A stretch of 37,783 nt of DNA from Pseudomonas peli (GCF_900099645.1 NZ_FMTL01000009.1:1-37783), one strand, 5' to 3'; shown: positions 29,595 to 37,601, counted from the stretch's first letter. The notes: a model not told the origin generated them from the sequence alone. A program made the numbers and translations.

Positions 29595-29654
29595 CCACCA
29601 GGGCACGGCAGGCCTTGCGGTTATGTTTATCAACTGAATGCGGAGTATCCGAAC

Positions 29655-29849
29655 ATGCCAAAGATGAAAACTAAGAGTGGTGCAGCCAAGCGTTTTCTCA
29701 AAACCGCTAACGGCTTCAAGCACAAGCACGCTTTCAAGAGCCACATCCTGACCAAGATGTCCACTAAGCGTAAGCGTCAACTACGCGGTAGCACCATGGT
29801 GCATCCGTCTGACGTAGCAAAAGTGGCGCGCATGCTGCGCGTTCGTTAA
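29655..29849 (+). CDS. rpmI: Ribosomal protein L35
   Basis: A 64-residue, highly basic protein with the L35 core PKMKTKSGAAKRF and a C-terminal VHPSDVAKVARML, full length for the family. It is part of the 50S subunit. It follows infC by 60 bp and precedes rplT by 25 bp, the conserved infC-rpmI-rplT order. In E. coli, L20 represses rpmI-rplT translation through the leader before rpmI; whether the 60-bp gap here folds that way is not tested. Confidence 0.97.
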   Translation: MPKMKTKSGAAKRFLKTANGFKHKHAFKSHILTKMSTKRKRQLRGSTMVHPSDVAKVARMLRVR

Positions 29850-29874
29850 TCGGTCAAGATAGAGGAAATTACTC

Positions 29875-30231
29875 ATGGCTCGTGTTAAGCGCGGCGTTAT
29901 CGCTCGCAAGCGTCACAAAAAAATTCTGAAACTCGCTAAAGGCTACTACGGCGCACGCTCACGCGTATTCCGCGTTGCCAAGCAAGCGGTGATCAAGGCA
30001 GGCCAGTACGCCTACCGCGACCGTCGCCAGAAAAAACGTCAGTTCCGCGCTCTGTGGATCGCTCGTATCAACGCTGGTGCTCGTGTTAACGGCCTGTCCT
30101 ACAGCCGTTTCATTGCCGGCCTGAAAAAAGCGTCCATCGAGATCGACCGTAAGGTACTGGCTGATCTGGCAGTGAACGAAAAAGCGGCGTTTGCTGCGAT
30201 TGTCGAGAAAGCGAAAGCCGTACTGGCTTAA
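29875..30231 (+). CDS. rplT: Ribosomal protein L20
   Basis: A 118-residue basic protein, usual length. The extended N-terminal arm (RVKRGVIARKRHKKILKLAK) and the globular part with LWIARINAGARVNGLSYSRF are diagnostic. L20 is needed early in 50S assembly and represses its own operon in E. coli. GAGGAAA lies upstream of the ATG. It ends before two hairpins that separate it from pheS. Confidence 0.97.
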   Translation: MARVKRGVIARKRHKKILKLAKGYYGARSRVFRVAKQAVIKAGQYAYRDRRQKKRQFRALWIARINAGARVNGLSYSRFIAGLKKASIEIDRKVLADLAVNEKAAFAAIVEKAKAVLA

Positions 30232-30243
30232 GTCCCCGACAAT

Positions 30244-30261
30244 CACCGGGCTCGCCCGGTG
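30244..30261 (+). terminator. GC-rich hairpin after rplT
   Basis: CACCGGG (30244-30250) pairs with CCCGGTG (30255-30261) around CTCG. It lies 12 bp after the rplT stop and has no T run; it may protect the 3' end of the L20 message or help termination with the next hairpin. Confidence 0.4.
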
Positions 30262-30273
30262 CTAAACGTCACC

Positions 30274-30309
30274 AATAGGGGAAGAGCCTTCAAGCTCTTC
30301 CCCTATTTC
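30274..30309 (+). terminator. Strong hairpin before pheS (terminator or attenuator)
   Basis: AATAGGGGAAGAGC (30274-30287) pairs perfectly over 14 bp with GCTCTTCCCCTATT (30294-30307), loop CTTCAA, followed by TCG. It lies just 10 bp before the pheS ribosome site. E. coli pheST is controlled by attenuation with a Phe-rich leader peptide; I see no such peptide here, so an attenuator role is uncertain. Confidence 0.6.
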
Positions 30310-30326
30310 GTATCTGGAGTCTGTAA

Positions 30327-31343
30327 ATGGAAAATCTGGATGTGCTGGTCTCGCAAGCGCTTGAGGCCGTTAGCCACACCGACGATGTGAATGCCCTGGA
30401 GCAATTGCGGGTTCACTATCTGGGCAAGAAAGGCGAATTGACTCAGGTGATGAAGACCCTGGGCAATCTGTCGGCAGAAGAACGCCCGCAAGCCGGTGCG
30501 TTGATCAATGCCGCCAAGGATCAGGTTCAGGATGCGCTGAACAGCCGTAAGGCAACTCTGGAACAGGCCGCGCTGAGCGCCAAGCTCGCCGCCGAAAAAA
30601 TCGACGTGACCCTACCGGGCCGTGGTCAGACCTCTGGTGGTCTGCATCCAGTCACCCGGACGCTGGAGCGCGTTGAGCAGTTTTTCACCCGTATTGGCTA
30701 CGGCATTGCCGAAGGCCCGGAAGTGGAAAACGACTATCACAACTTTGAAGCACTCAATATCCCAGGCCATCACCCGGCTCGGGCGATGCATGACACCTTT
30801 TATTTCAACGCGAATATGTTGCTGCGCACCCACACTTCTCCGGTCCAAGTGCGCACCATGGAGTCTCAGCAGCCGCCTATCCGCATCGTTTGCCCCGGCC
30901 GTGTTTATCGCTGCGATTCCGATATCACTCACTCGCCGATGTTTCACCAGGTAGAAGGCCTGCTGGTCGATGAGGGTGTGAGCTTTGCTGACCTCAAGGG
31001 CACCATCGAAGAGTTCCTTCGAGTGTTCTTCGAGAAGCCGCTGGGTGTACGTTTCCGGCCCTCGTTCTTCCCGTTCACCGAGCCATCGGCCGAAGTCGAT
31101 ATGCAGTGCGTGATGTGCAGCGGTAAAGGCTGCCGTGTGTGCAAGCAGACCGGTTGGCTGGAAGTCATGGGCTGCGGCATGGTGCACCCGAATGTGCTGC
31201 GCATGTCTGGCATTGATCCAGAGAAATACTCCGGCTTCGCCTTCGGCATGGGGGTTGAGCGTCTGGCCATGCTGCGTTACGGCGTTAACGATCTACGGCT
31301 GTTCTTTGATAACGACCTGCGGTTTCTGGCGCAATTTCGCTAG
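30327..31343 (+). CDS. pheS: Phenylalanyl-tRNA synthetase alpha subunit
   Basis: A 338-residue catalytic subunit of the (alpha-beta)2 enzyme. An N-terminal coiled coil (about residues 1-90) is followed by the class II core: motif 2 region RIVCPGRVYRCDSDITHSPM, FHQVEGLLVDEGVSF, RFRPSFFPFTEPSAEVD and motif 3 GFAFGMGVERLAMLRYG. Length and order match pseudomonad PheS. GGAG lies before the ATG. pheT follows after 45 bp in the same operon. Confidence 0.97.
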   Translation: MENLDVLVSQALEAVSHTDDVNALEQLRVHYLGKKGELTQVMKTLGNLSAEERPQAGALINAAKDQVQDALNSRKATLEQAALSAKLAAEKIDVTLPGRGQTSGGLHPVTRTLERVEQFFTRIGYGIAEGPEVENDYHNFEALNIPGHHPARAMHDTFYFNANMLLRTHTSPVQVRTMESQQPPIRIVCPGRVYRCDSDITHSPMFHQVEGLLVDEGVSFADLKGTIEEFLRVFFEKPLGVRFRPSFFPFTEPSAEVDMQCVMCSGKGCRVCKQTGWLEVMGCGMVHPNVLRMSGIDPEKYSGFAFGMGVERLAMLRYGVNDLRLFFDNDLRFLAQFR

Positions 31344-31388
31344 CGCTCTCGCATTCCGTAATCGAATTGGTTCAGGAGAACAGACAGT

Positions 31389-33767
31389 ATGAAATTCAGT
31401 GAACAATGGCTGCGTAGCTGGGTAAATCCGGATGTTGCGCGCGATGAGTTGGTGGCCCGCCTATCGATGGTCGGTCTGGAAGTCGATGCGGTAACGCCTG
31501 TGGCAGGTCAATTCAGTGGCGTTGTGGTGGGCGAGATTCTTAACGCTGAACAGCACCCTGATGCTGACAAGCTGCGTGTCTGCCAAGTTAGTAATGGCAG
31601 TGAAACATTCCAAGTCGTTTGTGGTGCGCCAAACGCTCGCGCCGGCATCAAGATTCCCTTCGCCATGATCGGCGCTGAGTTGCCTGGTGGTTTCAAGATC
31701 AAACAGGCCAAGTTGCGTGGCGTGGAGTCTCAGGGGATGCTCTGTTCGGCTTCCGAACTGCAGGTCAGTGATGACAACAGTGGGCTCATGGAGCTGGCGG
31801 CGGATGCACCTGTTGGTCAGGACATACGCATTTATCTGGGCTTGGACGATGCCAGCATCGAAATCGGTTTGACCCCGAATCGTGGTGATTGTCTGTCGCT
31901 GGCCGGCTTGGCTCGTGAAGTGGGCGCGATCTACGGCGCGACTGTGGTGCCCGTGTCGGTCGCTCCGGTTGCGGCTTCCCATGACGAAGTACGCTCGGTT
32001 GATGTCTTGGTCCCTCAAGCATGCCCGCGCTACTTGGGGCGGGTTGTGCGCAACGTCGACTTGTCCAAGCCTACGCCGCTGTGGATGGTCGAGCGTCTGC
32101 GTCGCTCCGATATTCGTAGCATTGATGCTGCCGTTGATATCACCAACTACGTAATGCTTGAGCTCGGCCAGCCTATGCATGCTTTTGATCTTGCTGAGAT
32201 CAATGGTGGTATCCGCGTGCGTATGGCTGAAGAGGGTGAAAAGCTGGTTCTGCTGGATGGGCAAGAAGTCAGCCTGCGAGCAGACACCCTGGTGATTGCT
32301 GACCATAATCGCGCTTTGGCTATTGCCGGTGTGATGGGCGGTGAATATAGCGGTGTAAGTGCTAAAACGCGTGACCTGTTCTTGGAAAGTGCTTTCTTCG
32401 ACACCATTGCGGTAGCTGGAAAAGCCCGTTCCTATGGACTGCACACTGATTCATCGCATCGGTTCGAGCGCGGTGTTGACTCGCAGCTGGCGCGCCATGC
32501 CATGGAGCGTGCAACCGCACTGCTGTTGGATATCGTCGGTGGTGAAGCTGGTCCTGTCATTGAAGTGGCCAGTGCCACCGACTTGCCCAATATTGCGCCA
32601 ATTACCTTGCGAGCCGAACGCATCAGCCAAATGTTGGGTATGGACATGGAGGGCGCTGAAGTTGAGCGTCTGCTCACAGCGCTGGGTCTCGGTGTGACCG
32701 CTCAAGGCGCTGGTGAGTGGCTAGTCGATGTCCCGAGTCATCGCTTCGACATCAGTCTCGAAGTCGATTTGATTGAGGAGTTGGGTCGTTTGTATGGGTA
32801 TAACCGTTTGCCGGTTCGTTATCCGCAAGCGCGTTTGGCTCCGCAAGCTAAAGCCGAGGCTGCAGTCGACCTGCCTGCACTGCGTCGTTTGTTGGTTGCC
32901 CGTGGTTATCAGGAAGCGATTACCTACAGCTTCATTGATCCCAAGTTGTTCGAGCTATTCAATCCAGGTGTTGCGCCGCTGATGTTGGCGAACCCTATTT
33001 CTGCCGATATGGCAGCAATGCGCTCTTCCTTGTGGCCTGGTCTGATCAAGGCACTTGAACACAACTTGAATCGTCAACAGTCGCGTGTGCGCCTGTTCGA
33101 AAGTGGCTTGCGTTTTGTTGGGCAGCTCGAAGGTTTGAAGCAAGAGCCGATGCTGGCGGGCGTAATTTGTGGCGGTCGTCTTGCTGAGGGTTGGGCGCAT
33201 GGTCGAGATGATGTCGACTTCTATGATGTGAAAGCTGATGTCGAAGCCTTGCTGGCTAGTGCGGGAGCGGGCGATAGCTTCACCTTCGTACCAGGCGAAC
33301 ATGCAGCGCTGCACCCAGGGCAAACAGCGTGTATCGAGCGCGAAGGGCGAGTAGTCGGTTTCCTGGGTGCGATGCATCCCGAGCTGTCGAAAGCGCTCGG
33401 CCTAGATCAAACCGTCTTTATGTTTGAGTTGGTGCTGGCTGAGATCACTCAAGGCGTTATGCCAAAGTTTCAGGAGTTGTCTAAGTTCCCCGAAGTGCGG
33501 CGTGACTTGGCTGTGCTGGTTGACCGTGACGTGCCTGCACAGGATTTGCTCGGTGCAATTCGTGAGGCTGCTGGCGAATGGATGACCGACCTCAAGCTAT
33601 TTGACGTGTATCACGGTAAAGGTATTGATCCTCATAGAAAAAGCCTTGCCGTTGGCTTGACCTGGCAGCATCCATCGCGCACTCTTAATGACGATGAGGT
33701 GAGCACCACAATGCAAAATATTCTCACCTCCCTGGAACAAAGGTTCAACGCCACGTTAAGGAAGTAG
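31389..33767 (+). CDS. pheT: Phenylalanyl-tRNA synthetase beta subunit
   Basis: A 792-residue partner of PheS. Domains in order: N-terminal EMAP/tRNA-binding OB fold (about residues 39-150, with NAEQHPDADKLRVCQVSNG), the B3/B4 editing domain (about 210-375, hydrolyses Tyr-tRNA-Phe), B5 (about 400-470), the degenerate class II core (about 490-680) and the C-terminal ferredoxin-like anticodon-binding domain (SKFPEVRRDLAVLVDRDVPA to the end). Length is standard. Only 3 bp separate its stop from ihfA, an arrangement known in gamma-proteobacteria. CAGGAGAACAG precedes the ATG. Confidence 0.97.
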   Translation: MKFSEQWLRSWVNPDVARDELVARLSMVGLEVDAVTPVAGQFSGVVVGEILNAEQHPDADKLRVCQVSNGSETFQVVCGAPNARAGIKIPFAMIGAELPGGFKIKQAKLRGVESQGMLCSASELQVSDDNSGLMELAADAPVGQDIRIYLGLDDASIEIGLTPNRGDCLSLAGLAREVGAIYGATVVPVSVAPVAASHDEVRSVDVLVPQACPRYLGRVVRNVDLSKPTPLWMVERLRRSDIRSIDAAVDITNYVMLELGQPMHAFDLAEINGGIRVRMAEEGEKLVLLDGQEVSLRADTLVIADHNRALAIAGVMGGEYSGVSAKTRDLFLESAFFDTIAVAGKARSYGLHTDSSHRFERGVDSQLARHAMERATALLLDIVGGEAGPVIEVASATDLPNIAPITLRAERISQMLGMDMEGAEVERLLTALGLGVTAQGAGEWLVDVPSHRFDISLEVDLIEELGRLYGYNRLPVRYPQARLAPQAKAEAAVDLPALRRLLVARGYQEAITYSFIDPKLFELFNPGVAPLMLANPISADMAAMRSSLWPGLIKALEHNLNRQQSRVRLFESGLRFVGQLEGLKQEPMLAGVICGGRLAEGWAHGRDDVDFYDVKADVEALLASAGAGDSFTFVPGEHAALHPGQTACIEREGRVVGFLGAMHPELSKALGLDQTVFMFELVLAEITQGVMPKFQELSKFPEVRRDLAVLVDRDVPAQDLLGAIREAAGEWMTDLKLFDVYHGKGIDPHRKSLAVGLTWQHPSRTLNDDEVSTTMQNILTSLEQRFNATLRK

Positions 33768-33770
33768 CGT

Positions 33771-34073
33771 ATGGGGGCTCTGACGAAAGCTGAGATGGCG
33801 GAACGTCTGTATGAAGAGCTGGGCCTGAATAAACGGGAAGCCAAGGAGTTGGTGGAGCTGTTCTTTGAGGAGATCCGCCAAGCGCTGGAGCTCAACGAAC
33901 AGGTCAAACTCTCGGGGTTCGGTAACTTTGATTTGCGCGATAAGCGTCAGCGCCCCGGTCGCAATCCAAAAACAGGAGAGGAAATTCCGATTACGGCTCG
34001 CCGTGTCGTGACTTTCCGTCCAGGCCAAAAACTTAAAGCCAGGGTCGAGGCGTATGCTGGAACCAAGTCATAA
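33771..34073 (+). CDS. ihfA: Integration host factor alpha subunit
   Basis: A 100-residue DNA-bending protein that pairs with IhfB. The sequence LTKAEMAERLYEELGLNKRE and the DNA-binding arm GRNPKTGEEIPITARRVVTF, with the intercalating Pro in the arm, are diagnostic; it is almost identical to P. aeruginosa IhfA as recalled. It starts 3 bp after pheT, so its supply is tied to the translation cluster. The 3' end overlaps the MerR-like gene by 20 bp. Confidence 0.97.
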   Translation: MGALTKAEMAERLYEELGLNKREAKELVELFFEEIRQALELNEQVKLSGFGNFDLRDKRQRPGRNPKTGEEIPITARRVVTFRPGQKLKARVEAYAGTKS

Positions 34074-34410
34074 CGACGAACTGCCCGTCATACCCGGCAA
34101 GCGCTACTTCACCATCGGTGAAGTTAGCGAACTCTGTGCTGTAAAACCGCACGTGTTGCGTTACTGGGAGCAGGAGTTCCCACAACTTAACCCGGTTAAA
34201 CGGCGTGGCAATCGACGCTATTATCAGCGCCAAGATGTGTTGATGATTAGGCAGATTCGCGCGCTCTTGTACGACCAAGGCTTTACCATCGGTGGAGCGC
34301 GTCAGCGTCTTTCGGGTGATGAAGCTAAAGATGACAGCACCCAGTACAAGCAGCTGATCAAGCAAATGATTACCGAGCTTGAAGACGTGTTGTTGGTGCT
34401 TAGAAAATAG
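34054..34410 (+). CDS. MerR-family regulator downstream of ihfA
   Basis: A 118-residue protein. The MerR winged helix-turn-helix runs from about residue 18 to 60 (YFTIGEVSELCAVKPHVLRY, then WEQEFPQL), and a short C-terminal helix (KQLIKQMITELEDVLLVLRK) could dimerise. There is no metal- or drug-binding domain, so the signal is unknown. A gene of this type after ihfA is conserved in pseudomonads. The start overlaps ihfA by 20 bp, implying translational coupling. Its role is not established to my knowledge. Confidence 0.93.
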   Translation: MLEPSHNDELPVIPGKRYFTIGEVSELCAVKPHVLRYWEQEFPQLNPVKRRGNRRYYQRQDVLMIRQIRALLYDQGFTIGGARQRLSGDEAKDDSTQYKQLIKQMITELEDVLLVLRK

Positions 34411-34428
34411 TCGCCCTATTCAAAAAAG

Positions 34429-34458
34429 TTTCCACATTTCAGGAGCTTAATGTATAGT
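34429..34458 (+). promoter_or_regulatory. Promoter of tRNA-Pro
   Basis: TTTCCA (34429-34434) and TATAGT (34453-34458) are 18 bp apart, followed by a GC-rich discriminator (CCGCG). The -35 is weak. It lies about 42 bp before the tRNA. Confidence 0.55.
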
Positions 34459-34500
34459 CCGCGACGTTTTCTGGTATAAGAAAACTGATTCACGCCTAGT

Positions 34501-34577
34501 CGGGGCGTAGCGCAGTCCGGTAGCGCACTAGCATGGGGTGCTAGGGGTCGAGTGTTCGAATCACTCCGTCCCGACCA
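34501..34577 (+). tRNA. tRNA-Pro(GGG)
   Basis: A complete 77-nt cloverleaf: acceptor CGGGGCG pairs with CGTCCCG with one G-U, followed by encoded ACCA. The anticodon stem CTAGC/GCTAG encloses ATGGGGT, giving anticodon GGG (34535-34537). The first base C of the acceptor is typical of tRNA-Pro. Confidence 0.95.
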
Positions 34578-34986
34578 TATATTTACAAAAAAGCCTAATC
34601 ATCTAATGCTGATTAGGCTTTTTTGTGGGCGGTTATTTTCCAATGCGTAAGTTTGGCCCCACATTTACCTTTTCTAAAATGCTTATCGCTGACACAGCTA
34701 TCGGGTTGACCTTCGTTTTATATGGAGGTTGCAGTGTGAAACATCGGCTTAACGATCAGTCAGTGGCGACTTGCTCCACAGGGTGCACGTCATCTGCGAG
34801 TTGAGGTCGATAGTGGCCTATTTATACGATGTCTTTGGCGACCGGCAAAGTCTCCGAGGTTGAATTTTCAAAGGCGAGTCTGGTTTGAACACAGGTGTGA
34901 TAACAGTGATTTAAGCCTGAGATCTCATGGCTTCTAGTGGTCGTGGCATGAGAGATCGTGTGGTGGGCTCTAATGAGATTAAAAAT
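34578..34986. other. Gene-free stretch between tRNA-Pro and umuC
   Basis: Beyond the tRNA-Pro terminator I see no supported gene. A 22-codon frame from GTG at 34736 has a good ribosome site (GGAGG, 7-bp spacing) but nothing else to back it. A 10-bp palindrome TGAGATCTCA starts near 34918. Confidence 0.4.
34587..34624 (+). terminator. Terminator after tRNA-Pro
   Basis: AAAAAAGCCTAATCA pairs with TGATTAGGCTTTTTT across an 8-nt loop, with an A run before and a T run after. A textbook rho-independent terminator starting 10 bp after the tRNA. Confidence 0.92.
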
Positions 34987-36261
34987 CTATTGTGCTTTAA
35001 CCTTAAATAGGTCCTGCCACCTAGTCGTGTAAGCCGGTGATAGCAGCTCCCGACGCATGCTCCACTCTGTGTGTTTGGTGATTCGTGCCGGCTTCAATGT
35101 CCCGCGTCCCCATCGCCCGTTGATGGCGTCCAGTGTTTTCATCAGGTGTTCGGTCCTCGGGGGTTGTTCGGGTGTAAATAGGTCTTTTGTGTATTCGTCA
35201 CGTCGGCACAGATCCAGCAGCAGTACCTGAGCTTTGGCATAGCTAAACCCATTCCGATAAAGCCGGCTGATTCCCTCACGCGCTGCTGAAGTGATAAGGC
35301 GTGTGTCGTCGGTCGGGTAGGGCAGCTGGCAAATCAGACCATTGGCATATTTAGCCTCTGCAGGGTTGAACATACCGGTACGCAGGCTGATGCGAATCTG
35401 CCGACACAGTGAGCCTTGTTGACGCAGTTTTTCAGCCGCTCGGGTGGCGTATGCAGTAACGGCTTCCTGAATCGGCTCGATGGTTTTCAGGCGTTTGCCG
35501 AACGAGCGACTGCAGCAGATCTCCTGTTTGGCTGGCTCAGTTTCTTCGAGTGCTAAACAGGCAGTACCGCGCAGTTCGCGTGCGGTTTTCTCGATCACCA
35601 CATTGAAGCGCTTGCCCAGTTCTCGAGCATCATGTCTAGCCAAATCCCAGGCGGTTTTGATGCCCAGTGCGTTTAGATGAGTTTGCATGTGTGCGCCGAT
35701 TCCCCAGACTTCTCCTACGGGCACGATATTAAGTAGCTTGTCGCGCCGGATCGGGTCACGTAAGTCGACGACTCCGTCGGTCTGTTTTTGCCAGCGTTTG
35801 GCAGCATGGTTGGCCAGTTTCGCCAGGGTTTTGGTTTCAGCGATACCGATACCGACAGGGATGCCCGTTTTCTGTCTGATCTCGTTTTGGAGTGATCTGG
35901 ATAGGTGCTCTAAGGGCTCCGTGATCCCGGAAAGGTTGGCAAATGCCTCATCAATGCTGTAAACCTCAACGGCTGGCAGGCGCGCTTCTATGATGCTCAT
36001 CACTCGCTCGCTCATGTCGCCATAGAGTGCGTAGTTGCTGCTGAAAGTCGTAATGCCATGACGGTCGAGTTCGCCACGGATTTCATGGAATAGCGCCCCC
36101 ATTTTTACGAAGGGCTTAGCATCGGCAGAGCGGGCAATTACGCAGCCGTCGTTGTTGCTTAGTACCACGATAGGTGTGTGCTGCAGGTCAGGCCGGAACA
36201 CTCGCTCGCAGCTTGCGTAGAAGCTGTTGCAGTCTATTAGTGCGAATACTGGCTCAGGCAT
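34987..36261 (-). CDS. umuC: DNA polymerase V catalytic subunit UmuC
   Basis: A 424-residue Y-family polymerase that copies past DNA lesions when joined with processed UmuD. The palm carries FALIDCNSFYASCERVF with the metal-binding Asp and VYSIDEAFANLSG with the Asp-Glu pair. The fingers/thumb contain GIPVGIGIAETKTLAKLANH and GEVWGIGAHMQTHL (helix-hairpin-helix), and the little-finger domain follows from about residue 245. Length equals the usual 420-425. The ATG overlaps the umuD stop by 8 bp (ATGCCTGA), so translation is coupled. It is the second gene of an SOS operon controlled by the LexA box before umuD. Confidence 0.95.
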   Translation of the reverse strand: MPEPVFALIDCNSFYASCERVFRPDLQHTPIVVLSNNDGCVIARSADAKPFVKMGALFHEIRGELDRHGITTFSSNYALYGDMSERVMSIIEARLPAVEVYSIDEAFANLSGITEPLEHLSRSLQNEIRQKTGIPVGIGIAETKTLAKLANHAAKRWQKQTDGVVDLRDPIRRDKLLNIVPVGEVWGIGAHMQTHLNALGIKTAWDLARHDARELGKRFNVVIEKTARELRGTACLALEETEPAKQEICCSRSFGKRLKTIEPIQEAVTAYATRAAEKLRQQGSLCRQIRISLRTGMFNPAEAKYANGLICQLPYPTDDTRLITSAAREGISRLYRNGFSYAKAQVLLLDLCRRDEYTKDLFTPEQPPRTEHLMKTLDAINGRWGRGTLKPARITKHTEWSMRRELLSPAYTTRWQDLFKVKAQ

Positions 36262-36691
36262 GGTGGCGGTGGTTCCTAAGGCTGTGACTCACAACCCCCC
36301 AAATCATCAGTTCGTCATCGTCAATTACATAGCGAGGTGCGTAATCAGGGTGCTCGGATTGCAGCACATACGACTTATGGTGCCGGCCCAAACGTTTGAC
36401 GAATACATCACCATTTAGACAGGCCACAACGATGTCGCCCGGCTTTGCTTCCAGTGCGCGACTGACGATCAGGTAATCGCCATCGAAGATTCCTGCGCCA
36501 TTCATGCTTTCACCGCTTACCAGCGCGACATAAGTGTGTGGTGTATTGATGTCGAGAAGCTCGTCCAGAGACAGTTTTTGTTCCATGTGATCCAGGGCAG
36601 GACTGGGAAAGCCGGCGGGAATGTGCGCCTCAAAAAATGGAAGGTAAGTGCAATTGGTGTGTAGTTCGCTAAGGATCTGAGCGTTGCTCAT
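36254..36691 (-). CDS. umuD: UmuD, self-cleaving partner of DNA polymerase V
   Basis: A 145-residue S24-family protein that cuts itself with RecA help and then joins UmuC. The cleavage region reads IPAGFPSPALDHMEQ, so the scissile bond is Ala26-Gly27 where E. coli UmuD has Cys-Gly. The catalytic Ser is Ser62 in SGESM and the Lys is Lys99 in FVKRLG, both at the expected spacing. The catalytic fold is complete, so it should be active. It is preceded by a LexA box at 36708-36723 and followed by umuC with an 8-bp overlap. Confidence 0.95.
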   Translation of the reverse strand: MSNAQILSELHTNCTYLPFFEAHIPAGFPSPALDHMEQKLSLDELLDINTPHTYVALVSGESMNGAGIFDGDYLIVSRALEAKPGDIVVACLNGDVFVKRLGRHHKSYVLQSEHPDYAPRYVIDDDELMIWGVVSHSLRNHRHHA

Positions 36692-37070
36692 AGAGGAATC
36701 GCCTGTACTGGTTTTATATACAGTATCCGGTGATTTTTAGATTCGACAAGGGTGTTCGTCGGCGTGCACCCCCGAGCTGTTTGAGTTCTGTGGCGAAATT
36801 TTGTGCATCGCACCTGTGTGCTTGATGATTGGGGGGGGGGCTTCTGGTCCTGATGCTGATGATCTGGTCAGGCTGTTTGTATGCAGCACTGCTATTGATC
36901 GGCTAGTGCCGCTTTCCTCGGGGGGATGCGTCGCTTCTTTCATATATGGATGCAGTGCATCTCTACCTGGGCTTAAAGAAGGGGTTGCCGCTTCTGAAGG
37001 CGGCGCGTGGCTAGCTGAGTGGCTGCAGTCTTTGATTTCATGGGTGTTGAAACAAAAGTGCAATAAACGA
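36692..37070. other. Gene-free region between umuD and the rRNA promoters
   Basis: Past the LexA box these 379 bp hold no supported gene. Open frames exist on both strands (36801-37097 plus, 36737-37063 minus), but both have low-complexity translations and neither has a good ribosome site. A run of ten G lies at 36831-36840. Confidence 0.5.
36708..36723 (-). promoter_or_regulatory. LexA (SOS) box of umuDC
   Basis: On the minus strand the site reads CTGTATATAAAACCAG, a full CTG-N10-CAG match with an A/T-rich centre. It lies 17 bp before the umuD start, where LexA would block RNA polymerase. Placement and sequence make the call strong. Confidence 0.9.
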
Positions 37071-37098
37071 TTGACCTTCGTTTGCCAGTCCCTATAAT
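37071..37098 (+). promoter_or_regulatory. rrn P1: rRNA promoter P1
   Basis: TTGACC (37071-37076), 16-bp spacer, TATAAT (37093-37098), then GCGC discriminator. First of four tandem promoters before 16S rRNA. Confidence 0.85.
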
Positions 37099-37168
37099 GC
37101 GCACCTCTTCAGGCGTAAGCAGCTCCTTAAACTTCTTATAAAACAAGAAGTTAGATTTAAGAAAGGGG

Positions 37169-37196
37169 TTGCAAAGCAGCGAAAGCTGCGTAGAAT
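37169..37196 (+). promoter_or_regulatory. rrn P2: rRNA promoter P2
   Basis: TTGCAA (37169-37174), 16-bp spacer, TAGAAT (37191-37196), then GCGCC discriminator. The -35 is weaker than in the other three. Confidence 0.75.
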
Positions 37197-37273
37197 GCGC
37201 CTCCTCTTCAGGAGGTAGTGTTTGAGTCTGAAGGGGGTTCGGTCGAGATGATCGAAAGCGGTAAAAGAGGCGG

Positions 37274-37301
37274 TTGACAGCGGTTTGAAACGCTGTAGAA
37301 T
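37274..37301 (+). promoter_or_regulatory. rrn P3: rRNA promoter P3
   Basis: Consensus TTGACA (37274-37279), 16-bp spacer, TAGAAT (37296-37301), then TCGCC discriminator. Confidence 0.85.
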
Positions 37302-37379
37302 TCGCCTCCCGCTGACGAGAAGCTAGGTGTTGATCGAAGGCGCAAGTGGTTGAGATTGAAAAGAAATTTTCGAAATCAC

Positions 37380-37407
37380 TTGACGGGGAATGAGGCTGCT
37401 GTAGAAT
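37380..37407 (+). promoter_or_regulatory. rrn P4: rRNA promoter P4
   Basis: TTGACG (37380-37385), 16-bp spacer, TAGAAT (37402-37407), then GCGCGCC discriminator. Closest to the 16S gene, about 195 bp before it. Confidence 0.85.
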
Positions 37408-37441
37408 GCGCGCCTCGGTTGAGACGAAAGACTTAACCACC

Positions 37442-37452
37442 GCTCTTTAACA
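37442..37452 (+). promoter_or_regulatory. rRNA leader boxA antitermination site
   Basis: GCTCTTTAACA matches the boxA consensus bound by NusB-S10 (S10 is NusE). It lies in the transcribed leader after P4, where it makes rRNA transcription resistant to Rho. Confidence 0.85.
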
Positions 37453-37601
37453 ACTGAATCAAGCAATTCGTGTGGGTGCTTGTGAGGTAAGACTGCTAGT
37501 CGCAAGATTATCAGCATCACAAGTTACTCCGCGAGAAATCAAAGATGTAACCAACGATTGCTGAGCTAAGTTTAGGGTTTTCTCAAAACCCAAGCAGTAT
37601 T

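Noticed and set aside
31461..32444. Long minus-strand frame over pheT
   Set aside because: Antisense shadow of a core gene.
36737..37097. Open frames on both strands around the G10 tract
   Set aside because: No ribosome site, low-complexity translations, and the plus-strand frame runs into the rRNA P1 promoter.
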